Shown here piece after piece: positions 17,407-29,091 of a stretch of 64,000 nucleotides of DNA (its first letter is position 1; each line of letters begins with the position of its first letter). The DNA comes from Paraburkholderia xenovorans LB400 (GTDB lineage: Bacteria > Pseudomonadota > Gammaproteobacteria > Burkholderiales > Burkholderiaceae): contig NC_007952.1 in the NCBI RefSeq assembly GCF_000013645.1, positions 124,001 through 188,000 of the forward strand, given 5' to 3'. Both the position numbers and the translations under genes were made by a program. The notes beneath the pieces are model-generated. The model worked only from the letters and a program-made list of their open reading frames with translations, had not been told where the DNA came from and ran no database searches.

Positions 17407-18525
17407 ATGAAGTATTCGTTAATTGCCATCGCGCTTGTCGCGATGCTCGCAGGATGTTCGTCGTCCACGACGCGCGACCAGCTGCAGATTCAGGATCCCA
17501 CCGTTTTGCAGAATGGGTTCAGCGCGACGCAGAGCCAGGCCGCGGGAGCCGTCACGCCGCAGTGGATCGCCACGTATGGCGGCGCCAAAAACGGCGCGAT
17601 GTTGAGCGCCGTGCAGACCCGTCTGAATGCACTGGGTGAGCGCAAGAACAACTATTTCGGCGACAAGGCGCAATGTTGGCTCAACGCTGCCGCCGAGGAA
17701 CGCTCCAGTCACGACGGCTGGGGGTTTGTCGAAGAAGCATTGAGCCAGGCTAATCGCCTGACCACCGCGCTGGAAAGCGGCCAGGGTCTTTCCGCGGACA
17801 ATCCGGAATTGCGGACCGCTTCGGTACTCCGGCCGGATTTGTGGAAGCAGGTTCTGGCGGTAAAGACGTCGCCGCTGTTTCCGCAATGCCAGGAAGCGCA
17901 GCGTCTGACAGCATGTTCTGAAGTCGAGTTGATTCACGCCGGCCATGAGGCGTGGACGCGTGACTTTGATGAGAGCAAGCGTCTGGTGGATGGTGTCGAA
18001 AAAGGCATGCCTGGCGTCGCAGCCGCCCTGGAGGCTTGCACGCCGCCGCCAGTCGCCGCGACGGTCCCGGCGGTCCCGCAAAAAATGACGCTGCAAGCCG
18101 ACGCGACTTTCAGGTTCGATCGGGGCGACCTCGCCGGCATGCTGCCAGCCGGTAAAGCCAAGCTCGATGAACTGGTCCGCAACCTCAAGCAGGCTGACGA
18201 CGTGACGAGCATCCGCATTGATGGCTATACGGACCGACTCGGCAGCGACAGCTACAACCGTCAACTGTCGGCCAAGCGCGCGGAGACTGTAAAGCGTTAC
18301 CTGCTGAGCGGCGGTGTTACCGCGCCGATCTCGGCACGCGGTCGCGGCAAGGAAGATCCGGTGGTGCAGTGTAACGACCACAACCGCGAGGCGCTGATCG
18401 CCTGTCTCGCGCCGAACCGTCGTGTCGAACTGGACTTTGTGCGCGCAGGGGCGCGGACCTCGGCACTGCCGCAGAACCAGCGGACGCAGGATCAACCCGA
18501 ACTGCAAGGTCAGCAGGAACATTGA
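17407..18525 (+). CDS. OmpA-family outer-membrane lipoprotein
   Basis: A 372-residue protein with a lipoprotein signal (MKYSLIAIALVAMLAGCSSS, lipid-modified Cys at residue 17). The N-terminal half has several Cys and is family-unassigned. Residues of about 233-350 form an OmpA-C peptidoglycan-binding domain (FRFDRGDL, DGYTDRLGSDSYNRQLSAKR, PNRRVELDF) with the binding Asp and Arg positions. It directly follows the adhesin, as often seen for accessory lipoproteins of large surface proteins, and may tether the envelope near the adhesin. The partner role is inferred. Confidence 0.88.
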   Translation: MKYSLIAIALVAMLAGCSSSTTRDQLQIQDPTVLQNGFSATQSQAAGAVTPQWIATYGGAKNGAMLSAVQTRLNALGERKNNYFGDKAQCWLNAAAEERSSHDGWGFVEEALSQANRLTTALESGQGLSADNPELRTASVLRPDLWKQVLAVKTSPLFPQCQEAQRLTACSEVELIHAGHEAWTRDFDESKRLVDGVEKGMPGVAAALEACTPPPVAATVPAVPQKMTLQADATFRFDRGDLAGMLPAGKAKLDELVRNLKQADDVTSIRIDGYTDRLGSDSYNRQLSAKRAETVKRYLLSGGVTAPISARGRGKEDPVVQCNDHNREALIACLAPNRRVELDFVRAGARTSALPQNQRTQDQPELQGQQEH

Positions 18526-18530
18526 GACCA

Positions 18531-18566
18531 AAGAATGGCCCGGTTCTCACGGGCCGGCCATTCTTA
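18531..18566 (+). terminator. Terminator after the OmpA-like gene
   Basis: AAGAATGGCC and GGCCATTCTT form a 10-bp outer stem with a further CCGG-type inner pairing, starting five bases after the stop codon. Confidence 0.75.
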
Positions 18567-18877
18567 TTGGCGATAGTGTTCACGATGGGAAGCACGAGCG
18601 CGAACTATGTTCGCGCTCTCTATTGTGGCGTTTTATCGCATTCCGTTTGCCGTGAGCGAGGTTCGGACACGCGAACGTCGGCGCAAATTGTAGTGGTGGC
18701 TTGTGCGCAGTGAACTTCAGTGATCCGCAAAAGAAAATCTTCCGGATATTGCAGAAATATCGCTGTGTCGTTTCGAAGAAATGTTTCAGCAATATTGCTA
18801 ACATTTGATTTGTTTTTGTTGGGCTGTGTCGATTCGATTTCGCGCCCGTTAATTAGTATCAGAAAATAGAGCGGATA
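18567..18877. promoter_or_regulatory. AT-rich upstream region of the response regulator, with dyads
   Basis: About 310 bases with no gene. It contains a perfect 10-bp hairpin (GAGCGCGAAC-tat-GTTCGCGCTC, 18596-18618), a GATATT-gcaga-AATATC dyad (18745-18761), and an extended dyad with core AGCAATATTGCT (18788-18799) flanked by AAATGTT and AACATTT. The base composition is much more AT-rich than the surroundings. Such dyads are plausible binding sites for the adjacent NarL/BvgA-type regulator. Confidence 0.5.
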
Positions 18878-19489
18878 ATGAAGAGAATCGTGATTATTGA
18901 TGACCATCCTATTATTAGAGGGACGATAGCCAGCGTATTGCGCGCAGACCCGGAACTTGATCTGATCGGGACATGTGGCGACGGCGAAGAAGGTCTGGCA
19001 ATGGTACTCACGGAGAATCCGGATCTGGTCATCATTGACCTCGACTTGCCGCGACTCGACGGACTATCGTTGATCCGCCGAATTCGGGAGAAAGATACAA
19101 AAATATGCATTCTTGTTCTTTCCGCCAAGCCGGAACATATCATGGCCGGTTATACGCGCAGCGCCGGAGCCAATGGTTATGTCGGCAAAGGTCGCGAAAT
19201 CAGTGAACTGGTCACTGCGCTAAAAACGGTTCTGTTCGGCTACGACTGCTTCCCGGCAGATAGCGCCGACGCCGTGGCCGCAGCGAGCGGATTGAGCGCC
19301 TTGTCGGCGCGAGAGGTGGAGGTGCTGCAATATCTGGCGCGTGGTGTGAGCAATCGGGACATTGCGGGTCGCCTGTCCCTGAGCGACAAAACCGTCAGCA
19401 CGTATAAAAGCCGGATCCAGGAAAAACTCGGTCTTTCGTCGTTAGCAGGGCTGATCGAGTTTGCGACTTCGCACCGTTTGATCGACTAG
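18878..19489 (+). CDS. NarL/FixJ (BvgA-like) response regulator
   Basis: A 203-residue two-domain regulator. The receiver (residues 1-120) has the acidic pair IIDDHP, phospho-acceptor Asp54 in VIIDLDLP, Ser in VLSAK and Lys in YVGKG. The LuxR-type HTH (about residues 137-200) has LSAREVEVLQYLARG and SDKTVSTYKSRIQEKL. Overall it resembles BvgA/EvgA. Its gene is 12 bp upstream of the HATPase-HPt gene and lies just after the adhesin locus, so it probably controls the adhesin. That target is inferred from position. Confidence 0.92.
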   Translation: MKRIVIIDDHPIIRGTIASVLRADPELDLIGTCGDGEEGLAMVLTENPDLVIIDLDLPRLDGLSLIRRIREKDTKICILVLSAKPEHIMAGYTRSAGANGYVGKGREISELVTALKTVLFGYDCFPADSADAVAAASGLSALSAREVEVLQYLARGVSNRDIAGRLSLSDKTVSTYKSRIQEKLGLSSLAGLIEFATSHRLID

Positions 19490-19501
19490 GTTTTGCGGGC
19501 T

Positions 19502-20521
19502 ATGAACCCTGTGAGCCTGTCTCGTTCTTCTTCGTGTACATGGAACCAAACGCTCGGTGATCTGCTGGACGACTCACCACTGGAATCTCGCGCTTTCGTT
19601 CTCGACGAGACTGTGACGAACCTGCGTGAAGTCATCCACGGTGTTGTTGCACTGCTTACCCCGCTTGCACATCGTCGCGATTTGCGTTTGCGCGCATGTG
19701 TCGATCAATCGGTGGCCGAAACGATTCGGACCGACGCTGCCCGGTTAGGCCAACTCGTTTTCCATTTGCTCAACCGAACAATCCAACTCACCACGCACGG
19801 AGAGATTTCGCTTGCGGTGCGGGCGCAGCCCGTGAATTTGGGCTCGCAGCGAATTTATGTCAGCGTAGTCGATACGGCCGTAAAGTTCGCGCCCAACGCA
19901 TTGCCGCCACATCCTGGCCCAGCCATTGAAGATCCACAGATGGCCAGATGGCTCGGCGACGCCAACGCGTGTTTGCCGCTCTGCCGGATACTGGCCCAGC
20001 GTATGGGTGGCAAGCTCTCCGTTTCGAGCGGAACCGGCGAAGGCCCGAGAGCAATCTTTGACGCGCCGTTCGGCGTCGAACAGTGGGCGCCATCCGCGGA
20101 AACGGCTCGCGGCAACGTACAGGCATCCGCGTTTTCCAGTGCCGCCGCGCAGCCACGTGAAATTTCCGCGAGCGACTCCTTTGAGCCTTTTGACAGTCGT
20201 TATCTGGACGCATTGACTGAAGAAGGGGTCGATCTCCAGGTGTTTCTCAACAACTGGCGCGACGCCATGAACGAAGACCTCGAGCAACTCAGCGGCTTGC
20301 TTCGTGAAGGTCGATTCGATCATCTGCATGATGTGCTGCACCGGTTGAGTGGAGCGGTAGGTCTCGTCGGCGCGAGCAGTTTGATGGAGGCGTTGCGGCG
20401 CGCGAGTACGCCGCCAGAGGAACACAGCGCGGCCTCAGTCGAAGCACTGCTGGTGCGAGCGAAAACCCTCGTCACGCAACTTGAAACAACGTCGCGCGCA
20501 TACCGGAGCCCTTCGCAATGA
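19502..20521 (+). CDS. Sensor-less HATPase-HPt phosphorelay protein
   Basis: A 339-residue soluble protein from ATG 19502 (a TTG at 19493 is also in frame). Residues of about 37-190 resemble a histidine-kinase ATPase domain: an N-box-like HLLNRTIQLTTHG, a degraded G1 box (VVDTAVKFAP) and a GTGEGP segment. No membrane segment, sensor, or phospho-accepting H-box is visible. Residues of about 225-320 form an HPt domain with the likely phospho-His at about residue 280 (VLHRLSGAVGLVGA). It looks like the rear half of a BvgS-type hybrid kinase. It probably relays phosphate to the adjacent regulator from a kinase encoded elsewhere; the ATPase part may be inactive. Confidence 0.78.
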   Translation: MNPVSLSRSSSCTWNQTLGDLLDDSPLESRAFVLDETVTNLREVIHGVVALLTPLAHRRDLRLRACVDQSVAETIRTDAARLGQLVFHLLNRTIQLTTHGEISLAVRAQPVNLGSQRIYVSVVDTAVKFAPNALPPHPGPAIEDPQMARWLGDANACLPLCRILAQRMGGKLSVSSGTGEGPRAIFDAPFGVEQWAPSAETARGNVQASAFSSAAAQPREISASDSFEPFDSRYLDALTEEGVDLQVFLNNWRDAMNEDLEQLSGLLREGRFDHLHDVLHRLSGAVGLVGASSLMEALRRASTPPEEHSAASVEALLVRAKTLVTQLETTSRAYRSPSQ

Positions 20522-21525
20522 ACCGACCGTTGGCCTTGATCGAGGGCGACCTGGCGCTTCCGATCGCGCGGCCGTTCGATGCGTTGCCGCCGCCCTTCGG
20601 CTCACGGCGCCGGCCTGTGCAAACCGCAGCGCAACCGGAACCGCAAGCCAGGTCACGCACCGCGGCGCAACAGGCAATTCAGCATGCAGTACAACGCCGG
20701 GAGCCAGGGGCACGCCGTGGGCCGTTTCCACCGGGCGTGAAGTTCCTTCTGTTCTACAAGCTACCGCAACAACGCGACCATTCGCGTCGCTTCGACGAGC
20801 AATTGGCCGAAGCCCGGTACTACCTGGAGACGGGCCGCGTGCGCCCCCGTTCGACCCGTTCGGATCATGTCCTCGGAGCTGCGATTTTCGCGGGCTGCGG
20901 CATTGCGCTGGCCTGGTTGCTGGCCACCTGCACGACGCACAACGCCGACAAGGCAGCCACGGCGATCGCAAGGTCGGCGGCGGTTCGTCCGCCAGCTGAA
21001 TTTGCAGGCACGATTGCGCAGAGCGAACCATCGGCAGCCCATTCAGCACCGAAGGCGGCGGTTTCCGAAGCGCCTGCGTCGGCTAACGCGACGCCGGGGG
21101 CGGTGTTTGGCAACGTCCCTACGCCTGAGCCACAACGTGCCGAACACCTCGTGCCGCGTCCGTCCGCGCGAGTGTCCGCGGATCAGACTGCGCCGAGCCG
21201 GCCCGCAAAGGCCAATCATGAGCCTTCAATCGCGCGCTTGAGCAAACCGCACGTCGACGGGCGTCTCGCATCGAGCCGCATGACCAACCCGGCCACGCAG
21301 CCTTCCGCGTCGAAGTCGGCCGAATGGACCGCACGCTCCTCGTCCGCGAACGAAACAGCCGGGCGCGCGGCACTGTTCGACTGGGCCGCGCAGCAACGGC
21401 GCGCGGCAATGACGACGCGCGCCGGCATGCCCGCGCCGGGTGACACCGACTGGACCGCCCGCATGACCCAGCGCAGGATCACCGACAACCCTGACGCGTT
21501 CGAAACAGCCCGCAGCACGAAGTAG
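20518..21525 (+). CDS. Single-pass membrane protein of unknown function
   Basis: A 335-residue protein whose ATG overlaps the previous stop (ATGA), indicating coupled translation with the phosphorelay gene. Residues 1-115 are Pro/Arg/Gln-rich, with a conserved-looking patch KFLLFYKLPQQRDHSRRFD at about 75-93. Residues 118-138 are a hydrophobic helix. The remaining 200 residues are low-complexity Ala/Pro/Ser/Arg. I recognise no family. Context places it with the adhesin-control genes, perhaps as a membrane partner. Confidence 0.6.
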   Translation: MNRPLALIEGDLALPIARPFDALPPPFGSRRRPVQTAAQPEPQARSRTAAQQAIQHAVQRREPGARRGPFPPGVKFLLFYKLPQQRDHSRRFDEQLAEARYYLETGRVRPRSTRSDHVLGAAIFAGCGIALAWLLATCTTHNADKAATAIARSAAVRPPAEFAGTIAQSEPSAAHSAPKAAVSEAPASANATPGAVFGNVPTPEPQRAEHLVPRPSARVSADQTAPSRPAKANHEPSIARLSKPHVDGRLASSRMTNPATQPSASKSAEWTARSSSANETAGRAALFDWAAQQRRAAMTTRAGMPAPGDTDWTARMTQRRITDNPDAFETARSTK

Positions 21526-21530
21526 CAGCC

Positions 21531-21560
21531 AAAAAAAAGCCCGACCATGGGTCGGGCTTC
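21531..21560. terminator. Bidirectional terminator between convergent genes
   Basis: AGCCCGACC-atg-GGTCGGGCT preceded by eight A's and followed by TTC. It serves the rightward membrane-protein gene and, with the A-run read as U on the other strand, the leftward acnA. Confidence 0.85.
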
Positions 21561-21566
21561 AAAGTC

Positions 21567-21592
21567 GGCTGCGTCCTCCACAGGACGCAGCC
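21567..21592. terminator. Second hairpin downstream of acnA
   Basis: GGCTGCGTCCT-ccac-AGGACGCAGCC, an 11-bp perfect stem with a 4-base loop, directly beside the bidirectional terminator. There is no U-run, so it may be an RNA 3'-end stabiliser. Confidence 0.5.
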
Positions 21593-21630
21593 CCTGCAAA
21601 ACAGCCATGCTGTTTGCGTTGTCGCCAGCC

Positions 21631-24348
<2,718 letters not shown>

Positions 24349-24393
24349 GGTGTTTTCCTTGGTTTGATCGCGGAACTACGGTACTTGACTTGA

Positions 24394-25845
24394 CTAGATG
24401 ACGTACAGATCGACGTATTCATTGACCGGCATGGCTTCGAGCCTCGCCTGATCCAGCGACACGTCGAGAATCGCCAGCTGTTGCTTGACCGGAAAGCGGC
24501 GCGCGAGGTTGGTCCTGAACTTCTCGACCAGCAACGGAATTCCGTCTTCGCGACGACGTTTGTGACCGATCGGGTATTCGACTACGACTTCGTCGAATGT
24601 CGAACCGTCGTTGAATTCGATCGTCAGTGCATTGGCGATCGAACGCTTCTCGGGATCGTGGTAATCCTTCGTGAACTGCGGGTCTTCGACACATTCCATC
24701 TTTGCGCGCAGCACGTCGATGCGCGCGTCCTGTGCGGTCGAATCTTCATAGTCCGCGGCCGTCAGGCGGCCGTGGATCAGCGGCACGGCAATCATGTACT
24801 GAATGCAATGATCGCGGTCGGCCGGATTGTTCAGCGGGCCTTTTTTATCGATGATGCGAATCGCGGCCTCGTGCGTGCGGATCGTGATCTTGCGAATGTC
24901 CTCCACACGCTTGCCGGCTGCGTTGAGTTGCGCGTGCAGGTTCATCGCGGCTTCCGCCGCCGTTTGCGCGTGGAATTCCGCCGGGAACGAAATCTTGAAC
25001 AGCACGTTCTCCATCACGTACGAACCGTACGGGCGCTGGAACCTGAATGCGTTGCCCTTGAAGAGCACGTCGTAAAAGCCCCATGTTTTCGCGGTCAGCA
25101 CCGACGGATAGCCCATCTCGCCGGTCTTCGCGATCAGCGCGAGGCGCACCGCGCGCGAGGTTGCGTCGCCCGCGGCCCACGACTTGCGCGAGCCGGTATT
25201 CGGTGCGTGGCGGTAGGTGCGCAGCGCATGCCCATCGACAAACGCCTGCGAGACCGCATTGATCAGCTCGTCGCGCGTGAGACCGAGCAACTGGCCGACC
25301 ACCGCGGTCGACGCCAGTTTCACCAGCAGCACATGATCGAGCCCGACCTTGTTGAAGGAGTTTTCGAGCGCGATACAGCCTTGAATTTCGTGCGCCTTGA
25401 TCATGGCGATCAACACGTCTTTCATCGCCAGCGGCGGTTTGCCGGCTGCGATGGCGCTGCGCGAGAGCCAGTCGGCCGTCGCGAGAATGCCGCCGAGATT
25501 GTCCGACGGGTGGCCCCATTCGGCGGCCAGCCATGTGTCGTTGAAGTCGAGCCAGCGGATCATGGCGCCGATGTTGAAGGCGGCCTGAACCGGGTCCAGC
25601 TGGAACGACGTACCGGGCACCTTCGCGCCGTTGGGGACGATCGTGCCGGGCACGATCGGTCCCATCAGCTTGGTGCAGGCCGGGTAGGTGAGCGCCTCGA
25701 GTCCGCAGCCGAGTGTATCGATCAGGCAGTGACGCGCGGTTTCCAGCGCGAGCGTGCTGTCGACCGGATAGTCCAGTACGTAATCGACGATATCGACCAG
25801 GACCTGGTCCGGGTCGGGTCGCACGTTGGAAATCGGAGCGGACAT
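24394..25845 (-). CDS. prpD: 2-methylcitrate dehydratase
   Basis: A 483-residue MmgE/PrpD-family enzyme converting 2-methylcitrate to 2-methyl-cis-aconitate in propionate breakdown. The ATG at 25843-25845 gives [14 protein letters not shown] and the usual family length; an in-frame ATG 25 codons upstream has no ribosome site. Visible family segments are [40 protein letters not shown] and [12 protein letters not shown]. It lies between a small secreted-protein gene and acnA, all leftward. The methylisocitrate lyase gene prpB is not nearby. Confidence 0.95.
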   Translation of the reverse strand: MSAPISNVRPDPDQVLVDIVDYVLDYPVDSTLALETARHCLIDTLGCGLEALTYPACTKLMGPIVPGTIVPNGAKVPGTSFQLDPVQAAFNIGAMIRWLDFNDTWLAAEWGHPSDNLGGILATADWLSRSAIAAGKPPLAMKDVLIAMIKAHEIQGCIALENSFNKVGLDHVLLVKLASTAVVGQLLGLTRDELINAVSQAFVDGHALRTYRHAPNTGSRKSWAAGDATSRAVRLALIAKTGEMGYPSVLTAKTWGFYDVLFKGNAFRFQRPYGSYVMENVLFKISFPAEFHAQTAAEAAMNLHAQLNAAGKRVEDIRKITIRTHEAAIRIIDKKGPLNNPADRDHCIQYMIAVPLIHGRLTAADYEDSTAQDARIDVLRAKMECVEDPQFTKDYHDPEKRSIANALTIEFNDGSTFDEVVVEYPIGHKRRREDGIPLLVEKFRTNLARRFPVKQQLAILDVSLDQARLEAMPVNEYVDLYVI

Positions 25846-25870
25846 CGGGGCGTTTTCCTGATAAGGACGA

Positions 25871-26377
25871 TTAGTTGCTGGTCTTGTTGATCGCGTTCGA
25901 TTGCGTCGGAGCCGGTGCACCTTCGATCATGGCTGCCGTCTTGCACTCGTCGGCCAGACGCGAGCTGTCCTTGTCCGAGAACAACATGGCCTTGGTCGGA
26001 ATCACGACGAGATCCATACCGGTTGCGGCGTCGTGGAAGCGGTCTGCACCCGTGGTGGTCGCTTCGCGCGGCAGATTGTAATTTTTGTTAGCCCAGTGAA
26101 CCGTGACGATCTGGTCACGCTTCATGTCGCCCTTCAGTTCGAACGCCAGGCCTTCGTTGCACGACCACTTTTCCGCGCCTTCCGGCACCGGATCGACCTT
26201 CGCTTCCTTGGCTGGGTTCGGTTTGCGCTTGATCAGGCGCTTCGGCTGCGGCTTTTTCGGCACAGCCTTGGTAGCCGGCTTCGTGGTGGTCGCCGTTTGT
26301 GCGACGGCGTCAGTCGCGACGGACAGCATCGTCGTGGACAGGGCGCCAATCACGGCGGCGATCATCAGCTTTTTCAT
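25871..26377 (-). CDS. Periplasmic protein with an MliC-like C-terminal domain
   Basis: A 168-residue protein. ATG 26375-26377 gives a signal peptide ([17 protein letters not shown], cleavage near AVAQ). A Lys/Pro-rich linker follows ([19 protein letters not shown]). The C-terminal 90 residues have [39 protein letters not shown], and a final Cys in DECKTA. This order (Cys near start, YxLP, TGADRF, late Cys) resembles the MliC/PliC lysozyme-inhibitor fold. The match is by eye and the specific function is not established. It sits oddly inside the prpC-prpD gene pair. Confidence 0.6.
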   Translation of the reverse strand: MKKLMIAAVIGALSTTMLSVATDAVAQTATTTKPATKAVPKKPQPKRLIKRKPNPAKEAKVDPVPEGAEKWSCNEGLAFELKGDMKRDQIVTVHWANKNYNLPREATTTGADRFHDAATGMDLVVIPTKAMLFSDKDSSRLADECKTAAMIEGAPAPTQSNAINKTSN

Positions 26378-26477
26378 GGAGAAAACCTTTCTATCTAGTT
26401 TCAGAACATTCCGCGGGCGACCGGTCCCGGCGACCGCGTGGTTGAACTGCACGCGCTTTGAAAGCGCACAGCGACCG

Positions 26478-27665
26478 CTATTTTCTCCTATTTAGCGGCA
26501 GGTACTTCAAATTCTCGGGTCCGGTGTAATTCGCGCTCGGACGGATGATCTTGTTGTCGATACGCTGCTCGATGATGTGCGCGCTCCAGCCCGCCGTACG
26601 CGCGATCACGAAGAGCGGCGTGAACATGGCCGTGGGCACGCCCATCATGTGATACGAGACCGCGCTGAACCAGTCCAGATTCGGGAACATCTTCTTCGCG
26701 TCCCACATCACCGACTCCAGCCGCTCGGCAATGCTGAACAGCCTGGTGTTGCCCGCTTCCTTCGAGAGCTTCTTCGCGACTTCCTTGATGACCTTGTTGC
26801 GCGGGTCCGAAATCGTGTACACGGGGTGGCCGAAACCGATCACCACTTCCTTGTTCTCGACGCGGCGGCGGATATCCGCTTCGGCTTCGTCCGGCGTCTG
26901 GTAGCGTGACTGGATCTCGAACGCGACTTCATTCGCGCCGCCGTGCTTCGGTCCGCGCAGCGCGCCGATCGCGCCGGTAAGGGCCGAGTAGATGTCCGAG
27001 CCCGTGCCCGCGATCACGCGGCCCGTGAAGGTCGATGCGTTGAATTCATGCTCGGCGTACAGGTTCAGCGACACGTGCATCGCGTCGACCCATGCGTTGG
27101 ACGGCTCCACGCCATGCAGCAGATGCAGGAAGTGGCCGCCGATCGAATCGTCGTCGGTTTCCACCTCGATGCGCTTGCCGTTGTGCGAGTAGTGGTACCA
27201 GTACAGCAGCATCGAACCGAGCGAGGCCATCAGCCTGTCGGCGATGTCGCGCGCGCCCGGCAGGTTGTGATCGTCTTTCTCCGGCAGCACGGTGCCGAGC
27301 ACCGATACGCCGGTGCGCATCACGTCCATTGGATGCGCGGCGGCCGGGATCCATTCGAGCGCGGCCTTGACGTTCGCGGGCAGGCCGCGCAGCGCCTTGA
27401 GCTTCGTTTTGTACGCGGTGAGTTCGGCTTGCGTCGGCAGCTTTTCGTGGACCAGCAGGTACGCGATTTCTTCGAATTCGCAGGCGCTGGCGATATCGAG
27501 AATGTCGTAGCCGCGATAGTGCAGGTCGTTGCCGGTCTTGCCGACCGTACAGAGGGCCGTGTTGCCCGCCGTCACGCCCGACAGGGCGACGGATTTTTTC
27601 GGTTTGAAGCCGCTTTTGGGTTCGTTGCCGCCGGGTGTGCCGGCGGTTTGCGTTGTCTCGCTCAT
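26478..27665 (-). CDS. prpC: 2-methylcitrate synthase
   Basis: A 395-residue citrate-synthase-family enzyme joining propionyl-CoA and oxaloacetate. ATG 27663-27665 follows AGGAGATTGCGGGAG, a strong ribosome site. Family motifs are [21 protein letters not shown] near the N-terminus, [16 protein letters not shown] with the catalytic His, [14 protein letters not shown] and GFGHPVY. The short type and the absence of the NADH-binding N-terminal domain of GltA favour PrpC over citrate synthase. The neighbouring prpD agrees. Confidence 0.93.
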   Translation of the reverse strand: MSETTQTAGTPGGNEPKSGFKPKKSVALSGVTAGNTALCTVGKTGNDLHYRGYDILDIASACEFEEIAYLLVHEKLPTQAELTAYKTKLKALRGLPANVKAALEWIPAAAHPMDVMRTGVSVLGTVLPEKDDHNLPGARDIADRLMASLGSMLLYWYHYSHNGKRIEVETDDDSIGGHFLHLLHGVEPSNAWVDAMHVSLNLYAEHEFNASTFTGRVIAGTGSDIYSALTGAIGALRGPKHGGANEVAFEIQSRYQTPDEAEADIRRRVENKEVVIGFGHPVYTISDPRNKVIKEVAKKLSKEAGNTRLFSIAERLESVMWDAKKMFPNLDWFSAVSYHMMGVPTAMFTPLFVIARTAGWSAHIIEQRIDNKIIRPSANYTGPENLKYLPLNRRK

Positions 27666-27825
27666 CTCCCGCAATCTCCTTTGTGCCTGCTCATTGCTTC
27701 TGGTTGACCTACACGTTCGATGTGGCGGGTCCGCAGCGTCAGATGATTCAGTGCTTCGATTGCAGGACGGTGTACAGATCCGCCGTTCAGCGCCGCCGTG
27801 CCGATTGCCGGATGCACGCCCATGT

Positions 27826-28842
27826 TCATGATGCGGCTTGCACGTTAGTGCCCACTTTCGTGAAAAGCGGCGCCGCGTCTTGCGGAACAGCGCGGCCAGT
27901 GGCTTGCGCGCGGCGTAGCACAGACCAGTAATAGCGATAACTCGCGCGGTCATGCAGCGTGTCGTGATAGCGCGTGGGACCCCATTGGGCGGACTGCGCG
28001 GCCAGCAGGATTTCGGTGGCCGTGGTGATCTCTTCATCGCGCGGCGCGAACGCGGCCACGATCGCCTCGATTTGCGCCGGGTGGATGCTCCACATGCGCG
28101 TATAGCCGAACTCGTTGCGGGCGCGCGCGGCGTCGTTCGCCACTACGCTCATGTCGCGCACTTCCGTGCTGACGTTGTGCGACGGCACTTTGCCGTACGC
28201 ATGGCAGGCGGCGGAAATTTCCAGTTTGGCGCGCCGCACCAGCGGATGATCGAACTGGCCGGGCGAGCGCATGGCGGTATCGGGAATCGCGCCGTCGTGC
28301 GCGGAGACGAAGTCCATCAGGCCGAAGCTCAGCGCTTCCACGCCGGGCAGCGCGGCCAGATCGAACACGCGCGTCAGCGCGCCGTGCGTCTCGACCAGCA
28401 ATTGCACCGGCACCGGTTGCGCGATGCCGAGCTCGCGACGCGTCGCCTCGATGAACGCGACCATTTCGGCGGCATCATGCACGTGGCGGATCTTCGGCAG
28501 CGTGATGTAAGCGGGTGCTCGCTTCGCGGCACGCAGAATGAGACGGACGTCGTCGCGCCAGTGTGCGTGATCGAAGTCGTGAATCCGCACGCCGACGCGG
28601 CCAAAGCGGTCATGCTCGCTGCCCAGCAGCGAGGCGACCAGTTCCGCGTGCTGCGCCTCGCGGCCAACCTGCGCGCCGTCTTCGCAATCGAGCGTGATAT
28701 CGAACACCGGGCCTAGTTGCTGCTGCAAAGCGAGCGATTTCAGCATCAGCTTTTCGCTGCCGGCGTAGTGATCGCAGGCAGGCAGCACAGCGGGCGGCAC
28801 TTCGCCGTCAAACAGCACTTCGGCGGGTGTGAGGGCGCGCAT
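27826..28842 (-). CDS. HpcH/HpaI-family CoA-ester lyase (CitE-like)
   Basis: A 338-residue protein of the citrate-lyase beta-subunit/malyl-CoA lyase superfamily. Motifs are [15 protein letters not shown] (metal-binding Glu-Asp), [37 protein letters not shown] and [16 protein letters not shown]. Such enzymes cleave or hydrolyse malyl-, citramalyl- or methylmalyl-CoA. It is co-directional with mdh and prpC. A role beside the propionate genes is possible, but the substrate cannot be read from sequence. The start [11 protein letters not shown] at 28842 lacks a good ribosome site, so the start is uncertain. Confidence 0.82.
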   Translation of the reverse strand: MRALTPAEVLFDGEVPPAVLPACDHYAGSEKLMLKSLALQQQLGPVFDITLDCEDGAQVGREAQHAELVASLLGSEHDRFGRVGVRIHDFDHAHWRDDVRLILRAAKRAPAYITLPKIRHVHDAAEMVAFIEATRRELGIAQPVPVQLLVETHGALTRVFDLAALPGVEALSFGLMDFVSAHDGAIPDTAMRSPGQFDHPLVRRAKLEISAACHAYGKVPSHNVSTEVRDMSVVANDAARARNEFGYTRMWSIHPAQIEAIVAAFAPRDEEITTATEILLAAQSAQWGPTRYHDTLHDRASYRYYWSVLRRAQATGRAVPQDAAPLFTKVGTNVQAAS

Positions 28843-28960
28843 CTTCGGCGTCAGGGCGTGGGTAGTGTTTGGAGAAATCGGATTCGGGCGCGCTCTGCCG
28901 GACCGTCGTGGCAACCGCGCAAAACGCGCTCGAATCAGATGCGAACAACCGCATTCGCAC

Positions 28961-29076
28961 AAAAAAACCGGAACTCGCTGTGCAGACGCCAGGGGCGCCC
29001 CCCAGACCTGCCGCTTCGCGCCAGGCCCCCGAGGGGGAAAACCTGGGGGGCTGCCGCTTTCTCACGAGTTCCGGTT
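28961..29076 (-). terminator. mdh terminator with an 87-bp loop
   Basis: On the minus strand, AACCGGAACTCG (29076-29065) and CGAGTTCCGGTT (28977-28966) form a perfect 12-bp stem followed by a T-run (A7 at 28961-28967 on the plus strand). It lies 16 bases after the mdh stop. The loop is abnormally long because it contains a dispersed GC-rich repeat. Confidence 0.65.
28998..29037 (-). repeat. Dispersed GC-rich intergenic repeat, copy 1
   Basis: Read on the minus strand: CCCCCTCGGGGGCCTGGCGC, then GAAGCGGCAGGTCTGGGG. The same sequence with two substitutions and one inserted G occurs at 39217-39257 on the plus strand. This is a REP-like element of the kind scattered between Burkholderia genes. 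Confidence 0.85.
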
Positions 29077-29091
29077 CGTCTGCATAGGCGC

